A stretch of 64,000 nucleotides of DNA, from positions 32,001 through 96,000 of the forward strand of contig NZ_JAJCIC010000016.1 of assembly GCF_020554865.1 (NCBI RefSeq), written 5' to 3'. Position numbers and translations under genes: made by a program. Origin of the DNA: Lacrimispora sp. 210928-DFI.3.58. GTDB taxonomy: Bacteria; Bacillota; Clostridia; Lachnospirales; Lachnospiraceae. Below are positions 8,116 through 14,787 of this stretch, piece by piece (position 1 is the stretch's first letter; each line of letters starts with the position of its first letter). The notes below the pieces were generated by a model. It made no database searches, was not told the origin of the DNA, and saw only the letters and a list, made by a program, of their open reading frames with translations.

Positions 8116-9054
8116 TTGAAGATCAAGGCTCTGGAATATTTCATTACACTGGCGGAATCACAGTCCATCAACGAGGCTGCCCAAAAGCTGTATATTGCCC
8201 AGCCAAGCCTTACCAAAGCGCTGCAGCTCTTTGAAAAGGAGATCGGTGTGCAGCTTTTTCACCGGACAAAATCGGGGATCCAGCTCACGGAAGCCGGAAA
8301 AAAGATCCTTCCAGAGGCAAAACAGATCGTAGAATATTACAATGGCTGGCTGAGTCTTTCAGAAAACCTTCCTCTGCGGGTGGTGGACATTTATATCCAG
8401 GCGTCCTTTCCAAACTTTATTCTTCCAAAGATCGTTCTTCAATTTAAAAAGCTCCACCCCAGCCTGAAGATCAACTGTGCTGACACCAGTACGCCGGAGC
8501 AATATATTTCCCAGGATACAGAACGGCCTGTCCTGGCTCTTTTTGTATGCAGCCAGGAAGAGCTGATGGAAAAATGCATACATGCCCAGGGGAACAAGCC
8601 CCTCATTTTATCCCACGGGGAATATTGCTGTCTTGTGAATAAAAATAATCCTCTTGCACAAAAAAAGACAGTGACTCCAGAGGACCTAAAGGGACAATAT
8701 CTTGCCCTCAAATCCAAACTGGAAGCCCCGTCCGCGGCCCTGCAGCCTTTGTTAGATGAGATCATTCCCATTGTATCCCCTTCACAGGTGATCCAGACAG
8801 AATCGGTAGGCAGTGTGATCAAGCTGGCCCGCACCCAATCCGATGTGTATGCTCTTTCCTATTATCCGCTTTTGAAGCGGTACGAGGGAGTATCCGAGGG
8901 AGAGCTTGTCTACATTCCCTTTGAGAACGGAAATACAAAAGGAGATTTCTGCCTGTTTTATTCCAGACGCGCCTGCCATCAGTATCCCTTCCTTCAGGAG
9001 CTGGTAACAGCGATCCAGGAGGCCGCTGCCCAGTTTCTGGCAGAGGTAGAATAA
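8116..9054 (+). CDS. LysR-family transcriptional regulator
   Basis: 312-residue regulator with the winged HTH at residues 1-60 (ALEYFITLAESQSINEAAQ, AQPSLTKALQLFEKEIGVQL, GIQLTEAGKKI) and a LysR substrate-binding domain after it. It begins with TTG at 8116, preceded by GGAGGGG at 8102-8108; no ATG is better placed. It is transcribed away from the uroD-like/permease/Fe-ADH genes, the standard layout for a LysR activator of the divergent operon. The co-inducer is unknown. Confidence 0.9.
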   Translation: MKIKALEYFITLAESQSINEAAQKLYIAQPSLTKALQLFEKEIGVQLFHRTKSGIQLTEAGKKILPEAKQIVEYYNGWLSLSENLPLRVVDIYIQASFPNFILPKIVLQFKKLHPSLKINCADTSTPEQYISQDTERPVLALFVCSQEELMEKCIHAQGNKPLILSHGEYCCLVNKNNPLAQKKTVTPEDLKGQYLALKSKLEAPSAALQPLLDEIIPIVSPSQVIQTESVGSVIKLARTQSDVYALSYYPLLKRYEGVSEGELVYIPFENGNTKGDFCLFYSRRACHQYPFLQELVTAIQEAAAQFLAEVE

Positions 9055-9071
9055 GGGTAACGATTCAGGGA

Positions 9072-10181
9072 CTATGATTTTTGTGTTCCTGCCAGCTCCG
9101 CCAGCTGCTCCAGCACGCTGCCTCCGCCATTGATGGTGATGCTTCCCACCTTATCGCAGATTTTCTCCAGGTATTCCATCTCCTTCAGCTTAAACAAGGT
9201 CTTATTCTCATCCATCATTTTCGCTGTATTCAGAAGGCTCCTGGTGGAGGCTACCTCCTCCCTGCGCATGATAACATTTGCCTGGGCCCGCTTTTCTGCG
9301 ATCAGCACCGTGTTCATGATATCTCTGATCTCTCCGGGAAGGATGATATCCTTGATGCCCGCGCCAATGAATTCCACACAGAGCTGTTGCTCCTTCTCCT
9401 TCATCTTTTCTCCCACATACCGGCTGATCTCCTCCCTCTGGGCTAAAAGCTCATCCAGGCGGTACCGGCCAATGTATTCCCGCAGCACGAGCTGGGCATA
9501 GGAGTAGAGCTGGGCTGCCGCCCCATCCACCAGCTTTACCAGCCGCTCCGGGTCTGTGATCCTGTAATTGCAGACCACATTCAGCCTTACGCTTACCTTG
9601 TCCGCTGTGAGGATCTCCTGTCCTGATATCTCCAGCTGCTGTATCTTCATGTTAAAGATCTTACAGGTGACTTCCTTTCCATAGTTCCAGAAAAAGTACG
9701 TTCCTGTCTCCAGCCGCTTCTCAAACCAGTTGTCAAAGTACAGCAGTCCCACTTCTCCATCCTTTATCACGATCTTCTTGTAATATTTGGAGGGCATCAG
9801 GTCCATGTACATCCTGGGAAGGCTTTCCTCCATACAGGGCTTTGTAATATCGATCACCTGGAACTCATTTTTCTCAAACACATTCCAGTATAGGGCCTCC
9901 GGTTTTGTGATGACCTCCCTAAAAGCTCCATTGACAAAGCGGATGGCAATGGAGGTATCCGGAAGCTCCACCTTCACTACTCTGGAAGCGAACGTCTCAT
10001 CCCTCATTAGGATCTCCTCCGGGATATCGCAGGTCTTTACCTCTCCCTTCATGGGGACGATCTGTACCTCCGCGCCTGCGATGTCAAAAAAGGTATAGGT
10101 ACCTACTGTTAAAATTTTAACGAATTTTCCCTTTTTCAGGAGATATCCGCACTCCTGCTCTTTGATCTTATACGTCTTCAT
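9072..10181 (-). CDS. SPFH/band-7 (slipin-like) protein of an RNA-repair locus
   Basis: 369-residue protein. The N-terminal ~160 residues are beta-rich with no membrane helix. The SPFH/band-7 core follows (SVRLNVVCNYRITDPERLVKLVDGAAAQLYSYAQLVLREYIG, about 220-262), then a helical region rich in charged residues (AEKRAQANVIMRREEVASTRSL) typical of stomatin/slipin oligomerisation helices. The start at 10181 has a GAAAGGTG site. The same frame is open for another 117 codons to an ATG at 10532 with its own GGAAGG site, but that extension looks unlike any domain I know. The gene lies downstream of rtcB and the tRNA-like RNA on the same strand. Comparative surveys of RNA-repair systems describe SPFH/band-7 proteins as likely scaffolds beside RtcB with a cognate tRNA-like RNA. 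Here it probably does the same (inference). Confidence 0.85.
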   Translation of the reverse strand: MKTYKIKEQECGYLLKKGKFVKILTVGTYTFFDIAGAEVQIVPMKGEVKTCDIPEEILMRDETFASRVVKVELPDTSIAIRFVNGAFREVITKPEALYWNVFEKNEFQVIDITKPCMEESLPRMYMDLMPSKYYKKIVIKDGEVGLLYFDNWFEKRLETGTYFFWNYGKEVTCKIFNMKIQQLEISGQEILTADKVSVRLNVVCNYRITDPERLVKLVDGAAAQLYSYAQLVLREYIGRYRLDELLAQREEISRYVGEKMKEKEQQLCVEFIGAGIKDIILPGEIRDIMNTVLIAEKRAQANVIMRREEVASTRSLLNTAKMMDENKTLFKLKEMEYLEKICDKVGSITINGGGSVLEQLAELAGTQKS

Positions 10182-10560
10182 ATTGTTTCCCACCTTTCTT
10201 TCCGCTGTAAACCTGCATATGCCAGGCGGCTTACACTCCATCACTTTACAAAAGCCGGCGTATCTGCCTGACCAGAAAAAGGACCTGCCCTGCTCCATCC
10301 CCGGCACGGGGGCTGCCTTTAAGTACCGGCATTTTTCAGGAATATCCCGGAAATCTTCTTGTTGCCTAAATACCCGCTGCAAATACGACTCCTGTTTTTT
10401 CCTGCATCCTGCCGATACGCCATCCAGGCCGCGCAAGCCTGCCAGAGACTGCTCCTTTGGAATATGCCTGCCGGACAGCCTTCTGCTTTCTGTTCCTCTG
10501 GCACTTCTCCATAAAAGCCGGAGCATGGGCATTCCTTTTCCTTCCTTGAGACATTGGTAG
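10182..10560 (-). other. 379-nt leader between tRNA-like RNA and SPFH gene
   Basis: No gene I can support. The SPFH frame runs through without a stop, and two other minus-strand frames have 61-62 codon ORFs with no recognisable features. A purine-rich stretch (10533-10547) resembles a ribosome-binding site before ATG at 10532. A small hairpin with a 5-bp stem AGACA/TGTCT and 7-nt loop CTACCAA (10548-10564) sits at its upstream edge and resembles an anticodon arm. Confidence 0.5.
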
Positions 10561-10570
10561 TGTCTTTTCC

Positions 10571-10657
10571 TGATCGCTATAACCACTTAGCTACGTGTCC
10601 AACACACGGTGGGAGTCGAACCCACGACAAATCATATTTGTGGTCTTTACCGGACCA
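10571..10657 (-). ncRNA. circularly permuted tRNA-like RNA of the RtcB/SPFH locus
   Basis: Read on the minus strand: hairpin TGGTC-CGGTAAA-GACCA (10641-10657); hairpin ACAAAT-ATG-ATTTGT (10627-10641); a perfect T-arm GTGGG-TTCGACT-CCCAC (10609-10625); directly stacked, an acceptor-like hairpin CGTGT-GTTGG-ACACG (10594-10608); dinucleotide TA as U8-A9; then a D-arm GCTA-AGTGGTTA-TAGC (10576-10591). Bases matching the invariant T-loop (T54 T55 C56, A58) and D-loop (A14, G15, G18 G19, A21) positions are all present, so the elbow could fold. Order is permuted: the acceptor ends are closed by a loop instead of being the 5' and 3' termini, as in bacterial YrlA-type Y RNAs. A short TGAT/ATCA pairing (10631-10634 with 10571-10574) could take the place of the anticodon stem. 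Transcript ends are unknown. Position between rtcB and the SPFH gene supports a cognate RNA role. Confidence 0.75.
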
Positions 10658-10683
10658 TTTTCTGCAAGCTGCCGGAACACCCA

Positions 10684-10778
10684 CCGCCAAAGGCGGCAGC
10701 GCCAGGGAGCCGGAAGGAAGCTCCTCTCCTGGGCAGTCTGCCTGTATCTGGAAACCGGCCCTCCTGTCCCGTGACAGG
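10684..10778 (-). other. GC-rich multi-hairpin segment after rtcB
   Basis: Three strong stem-loops on the minus strand just after the rtcB stop: CCTGTC-ACGG-GACAGG (10763-10778), GGAGC-9 nt-GCTCC (10706-10724) and CCGCC-TTT-GGCGG (10684-10696). None is followed by a U-tract, so they are not ordinary terminators. They may belong to the same structured RNA or process it from the rtcB mRNA. Confidence 0.5.
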
Positions 10779-10793
10779 CGCCGGACCTCTTAT

Positions 10794-12029
10794 CTATCCT
10801 TTCACAACTCCCACCGTCCGAAGCCTTTTCACCGGCACCACCAGATCCTGCTGGTCATCCATGACCTCCTCGATATTCTTGTAGGCAAATCGGCTCTCCT
10901 CTGCCACATCCGCCTTTCCCTTCTTTCCCAGGATCACACCCTGCTTCTGCAGATCCAGCATGACCTCCTCACAGGAAAATGCTGCCATAGCTCCCTTTCT
11001 GGAATACTGTCTTCCTGCTCCGTGGGAGGAGGAGCAGAAGCTCTCCGGATTTCCTTTTCCCATTACCACATAGCTGTAAGAACCCATGGCGCCTGGGATC
11101 ACTGCCAGCTCCCCGGTTTCCGCCCGGACAGCGCCCTTTCTGTGGACCCAGACCTCTTTTCCATAGTGTGTCTCAAGGGCGGCATAATTGTGATGGCAGT
11201 TGATATCCCCTGAAAACTCCAGGTCAAGCTCCGTATATTTTCCAATCCATTTTTCCAGCACCGCCTTTACTGCCAGCATCATTTTTTCCCTGTTTTCCTT
11301 TGCAAAATCCATAGAAAGCTGCATCCAGCGCAGGTACTGCCGTCCCTCCCTGGTATCCACCGGGAGAAATGCCAGGCGGTATTCATCCGGCACCTGGCTG
11401 TACCATCTCTGGTTCAGCTGTCTGGCCTTGTAGTGGAAATAGTCACAGACAGACTTACCAAAATGCCGGCTTCCGGAGTGGATCATCACCGCAAGATAGC
11501 CCCTATCATTCTCCTGAAGCTCAATAAAATGATTTCCGCCTCCCAATGTACCGATCTGGTAATAGCCTGCCTCCAGCTGCCCCAACAGCTCCCCATCCTC
11601 CTCATATTGGTCCATTTCTTCAAAGGCACAGTCCATGGTATAGGAGGGCATCATCATCTTATGATGGGCAAAGCCCACAGGCACATTCCGCATGATATCT
11701 CCGATCATTGCCTGGATCAGATTTCCGTTTCCTGTTATGATCTCCTTAATATCATCCACCTTAATATTTGTTTCCGTGTAAGCCATTCCGCAGCCAATAT
11801 CCACTCCCACTGCATTTGGAATAATAACTCCCTCTGCGGCGATCACCCCACCGATCGGCATTCCCATACCGGCGTGTGTATCGGGCATCAGGCTGACCCA
11901 TTTATGGAGAAATGGAAGCTGTGACAGATGATATGCCTGCTCCTTACAGGATTCCTCCAAATGCTTTTCATCCTTCAGCCATATTTTTACCGGAACCTTC
12001 ATTTTATCCTTCTCATACATCACAAACAT
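10794..12029 (-). CDS. rtcB: RtcB-type RNA-splicing ligase
   Basis: About 411 residues, the shorter RtcB form (E. coli 408). RtcB joins 2',3'-cyclic-phosphate or 3'-phosphate ends to 5'-OH ends using GTP and Mn2+. Seen: MPDTHAGMGMPIGGVIA, VGVDIGCGMA (Mn-binding Cys) near 75, GGGNHFIELQ near 175, MIHSGSRHFGK near 195, NCHHNYA near 285, HRKGAVRAE near 303, PGAMGSYSYVVMGKG and SSSHGAGR near 343 (the guanylylated His). All catalytic positions appear intact. I chose ATG at 12029, 10 nt after AAAGGA; a GTG three codons upstream (12038) is also possible. No RtcA, archease or PNKP gene is nearby. It is divergent from two WYL regulators and followed by the tRNA-like RNA and SPFH gene. Confidence 0.93.
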   Translation of the reverse strand: MFVMYEKDKMKVPVKIWLKDEKHLEESCKEQAYHLSQLPFLHKWVSLMPDTHAGMGMPIGGVIAAEGVIIPNAVGVDIGCGMAYTETNIKVDDIKEIITGNGNLIQAMIGDIMRNVPVGFAHHKMMMPSYTMDCAFEEMDQYEEDGELLGQLEAGYYQIGTLGGGNHFIELQENDRGYLAVMIHSGSRHFGKSVCDYFHYKARQLNQRWYSQVPDEYRLAFLPVDTREGRQYLRWMQLSMDFAKENREKMMLAVKAVLEKWIGKYTELDLEFSGDINCHHNYAALETHYGKEVWVHRKGAVRAETGELAVIPGAMGSYSYVVMGKGNPESFCSSSHGAGRQYSRKGAMAAFSCEEVMLDLQKQGVILGKKGKADVAEESRFAYKNIEEVMDDQQDLVVPVKRLRTVGVVKG

Positions 12030-12205
12030 ATATCTCACATCCTTTCATTTCCTTCACTGATATCTTAAAGTATTTTCCCTTGCAAATCATTTAAAAAAAG
12101 TTGCGAACTTCCATGGATGACATTTATAATGAATATTACACCATTTGTAACTGTTCAGGCAGCAAAATGCCTGGGGATATCCCCTTTATACAGACAGGAG
12201 GAGAC

Positions 12206-13528
12206 ATGGCAGAGTTTCAAGAGCTTATCAAGAATTTTGACAGGATACGGGACTATATGCGCCAGTTCTACATCTATGGCTTCAAGGTAAGAAATGACTA
12301 TGATACCAAAAGTGCCAGAACCTATGATAATGAGCGCCGCCGGATCGAGAGCTGGCTATCCGGCTATACTACCTCAGAGTATACCTCAAAGGGAAAGAAG
12401 GTATACATCAATGTGGACAGCAAAGCCATTTCCCAGAACCCCCTGTATGCTGCCTGGAAATCAAAAAGCTTTACGGACAATGACATCCTTCTGCACTTTT
12501 TTCTCCTGGACCTTCTGGCCGGCTGTCCAACTGGTCTGACAGCCGGTGAACTCTGTGACCGCATATCAAAGGAGTATGGGGTTGTTTTTGACAGCCAGAC
12601 CGTACGGCTGAAGCTGAAGGAATATGCTGGCCTGGGGCTTCTCGAAGCAAAAAAAGAGGGGAAGAATCTGGCTTACAGCATGATGCCTTCCTCTGCTTCT
12701 AATATCCCCAGTGCCGGCTTTTCTGATCCAGGTACTCATTCCTCCGCTGTCCCCGCTTTGGCGTGCTCTGCCCCCGGCTCCCCCTCTCTCTGGGACCGCC
12801 TCATAACAGCCATAACCTTTTTCCAGGAGGCAGCTCCCTTTGGCATGATCGGAAGCACCATTTTGGACAGGGAGGATGTGTCAAATGAACTCTTTCAATT
12901 TAAGCATCATTTCATTGTCCATACGCTGGAGGATGGGGTGCTTCTATCTATTTTGGAGGCGATCAAAGGCCGCTGCGTCATTGAATACGAAAACAAAAGC
13001 AGCCGTACCGGCAATGTGACGACCATATCAGGCCTGCCCCTTAAAATATTTGTCAGCACCTGCACCGGGCGGCGCTATGTCTGCCTCTATCTGCCCCGCT
13101 TAAGGCGGTTTTCCAATGCCCGGCTGGACAGCATAAGCGCTGTGCGCATAGGAGATCCCTTTGAAAACTATGAGGAAATACAGAGGGATCTCAATAAAAA
13201 TATAGCAAAATGCTGGGGAGTGTCCTTCGGAGGCGGACAGTCTCGCATAGAAGAAATCTGTGTGAAGCTTTACATAGACGAAAAAAAAGAGCCCCATGTT
13301 TTAAACCGCCTGTACCGCGAAGGCCGCGGCGGCGAGGTTCTCAAAATACGGGACAACGAATATCTCTACACCGGCCTCTTTTTCGACACCAATGAAATGC
13401 TGTCCTGGATCAAAAGCTTTACAGGCCGGGTGCTTGATATCCAGGGCTCCAACCGCTTTGCCATTGCAAAGATCATCCACGATTGGGACTCCATGTACAA
13501 CATGTATTGTAAAAAGGAAGAAGGGTAG
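12206..13528 (+). CDS. WYL-domain protein 1 with N-terminal winged-helix region
   Basis: 440 residues from an ATG at 12206 behind a perfect AGGAGG site (an in-frame ATG upstream lacks one). N-terminal residues 1-140 contain a helix-rich region resembling a DNA-binding module (GLTAGELCDRISKEYGVVFDSQTVRLKLKEYAGLGLLEAKKEGK looks like a winged HTH). A Ser/Pro/Ala-rich linker follows near 160-185. The WYL fold spans about 255-345 (GRCVIEYENKSSRTGN, LPLKIFVSTCTGRRYVCLYLP, RLDSISAVRIG), and a C-terminal extension (WCX-like) completes it. WYL domains sense ligands, including nucleic acid ends, and regulate stress and defence operons. It is divergent from rtcB and 7 nt upstream of a second WYL gene; regulation of the RNA-repair operon by RNA ends is inferred. 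Confidence 0.82.
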   Translation: MAEFQELIKNFDRIRDYMRQFYIYGFKVRNDYDTKSARTYDNERRRIESWLSGYTTSEYTSKGKKVYINVDSKAISQNPLYAAWKSKSFTDNDILLHFFLLDLLAGCPTGLTAGELCDRISKEYGVVFDSQTVRLKLKEYAGLGLLEAKKEGKNLAYSMMPSSASNIPSAGFSDPGTHSSAVPALACSAPGSPSLWDRLITAITFFQEAAPFGMIGSTILDREDVSNELFQFKHHFIVHTLEDGVLLSILEAIKGRCVIEYENKSSRTGNVTTISGLPLKIFVSTCTGRRYVCLYLPRLRRFSNARLDSISAVRIGDPFENYEEIQRDLNKNIAKCWGVSFGGGQSRIEEICVKLYIDEKKEPHVLNRLYREGRGGEVLKIRDNEYLYTGLFFDTNEMLSWIKSFTGRVLDIQGSNRFAIAKIIHDWDSMYNMYCKKEEG

Positions 13529-13535
13529 ATCCGCT

Positions 13536-14669
13536 ATGGAATTATTTGATAAGGTATACAGCAGCTATTATAATGTGGTGAGGCATATCTTAAAGGAAGC
13601 TTCCGAGCACCCCATTACCCGCCGGGAGATGGAAAAGCTGTGCCATTCCTACGGCTTTGAGGAGAGCGCCCTGACGATCATTCCGAAGCTGTTTAACGGG
13701 ACATGGCCTTTGCTGAAGCCCGCCTCCTGTTCTACACGGGCAAACTCCTATACAGGCCGGACTTCCTCTGAGCGCCAGCAGGCCAATCTCCACATGACCC
13801 ATACCTCCTCCAAGCTACAGCGAGCCGCCTCCCACACAGGCCAGGCCACCGCACAGATGCAGCAAGCCTATTCCTCCGTCCTCTCCTCCCCGCCGCCCGC
13901 TGTCCCTCTGACTTTCCTCCAGAAATCATGGATCAAGGCTCTTTTACAGGACAGCCGTTTCTGCCTGTTCTTTGACGATGAGGAGCTTATACAGATCAAG
14001 AGAGAGCTGGAAGACATTCCCGCCCTCTACGAACAGGAAAACTTCCACTATTTTGATCGCTACCGGGACGGCGACCCCTATGCGTCCCCTGACTACAGGG
14101 CACGTTTCCAGACCATCCTTGAGGCACTCCGTGAAAACAAAATCCTTTTTGCCGACTATGAAGGAAAAAGCAGGCGCCTGCAGCACCTTAAGGTTCTTCC
14201 CTGCCAGCTCCAATACTCCTCCAAGGATGACAAATTCCGCCTCTGCTGCCTCAGATACGGCCGCAGCCGCTTTAACCAGAATACCTTTTTAAATCTGGCC
14301 CGCATCAAAGACTGCCGCCTTTCCCCGGAAGGACCTGCAGAAGGATCTGAAATTTCCCTTCAGTCCCTGCGATTCCAGCCCGTGAACAAGACCACGATCC
14401 CTGTCCTCCTAAAGATCAGCGGCGAACGAAACTCCTTAGAGCGCACCATGCTCCACTTTGCCAACTACGAAAAGCATACAGAATACGATGAGGAAAACCA
14501 CTGCTGGCTCTGTTCTATCTACTACGATACCGCAGACGAGACAGAGCTTCTGATCGACATCCTCTCCTTTGGCCCCGTAGTTGAAGTCCTGGGACCAAAG
14601 CCCTTTCTTGCAAAGCTGCGGGCAAGGGTTGAGAGACAGCACCATTTACTTTATGATCCCATTATTTAG
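13536..14669 (+). CDS. WYL-domain protein 2
   Basis: 377 residues from ATG at 13536, 7 nt after the first WYL gene's stop, with a GGAAGAAGGG site inside its 3' end, so the two are co-translated. The N-terminal ~60 residues are helical (HPITRREMEKLCHSYGFEESALTIIPKL). Residues about 65-115 are a low-complexity Ser/Thr/Gln stretch. The WYL core is near 185-260 (LRENKILFADYEGKSRRLQ, VLPCQLQYSSKDDKFRLCCLRYG, FLNLARIKDCRLS). The C-terminal part (HFANYEKHTEYDEENHCWLC...) resembles the WCX extension. No clear HTH is seen, so it may act as partner to WYL protein 1. The gene converges with adhE. Confidence 0.78.
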   Translation: MELFDKVYSSYYNVVRHILKEASEHPITRREMEKLCHSYGFEESALTIIPKLFNGTWPLLKPASCSTRANSYTGRTSSERQQANLHMTHTSSKLQRAASHTGQATAQMQQAYSSVLSSPPPAVPLTFLQKSWIKALLQDSRFCLFFDDEELIQIKRELEDIPALYEQENFHYFDRYRDGDPYASPDYRARFQTILEALRENKILFADYEGKSRRLQHLKVLPCQLQYSSKDDKFRLCCLRYGRSRFNQNTFLNLARIKDCRLSPEGPAEGSEISLQSLRFQPVNKTTIPVLLKISGERNSLERTMLHFANYEKHTEYDEENHCWLCSIYYDTADETELLIDILSFGPVVEVLGPKPFLAKLRARVERQHHLLYDPII

Positions 14670-14707
14670 CGGGCCTCTCCGTTTCTTCTGCATCCTCTGT
14701 ACACAGC

Positions 14708-14747
14708 AAAAGAGCAGGCCGCCTGTCTTCCGACAGACGGCCCGCTC
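14708..14747 (-). terminator. strong terminator of adhE
   Basis: Minus-strand 16-bp stem (two G-U pairs) with a GGAA tetraloop, followed by TTTT. On the plus strand it is followed by CAAACACAAA, so it serves adhE rather than the converging WYL genes. Confidence 0.85.
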
Positions 14748-14787
14748 CAAACACAAAGGATAAAGGTATTACCCACAATGGGTTCGA

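Noticed and set aside
10576..10650. Conventional tRNA gene on the minus strand (T-arm and D-arm both recognisable).
   Set aside because: The arms are in the wrong order, and the acceptor strands are joined by a loop; no linear cloverleaf can be drawn. Annotated as permuted tRNA-like RNA instead.
14708..14747. Terminator for the WYL genes on the plus strand.
   Set aside because: The hairpin has no T-tract on that strand (CAAACACAAA follows). Assigned to adhE.
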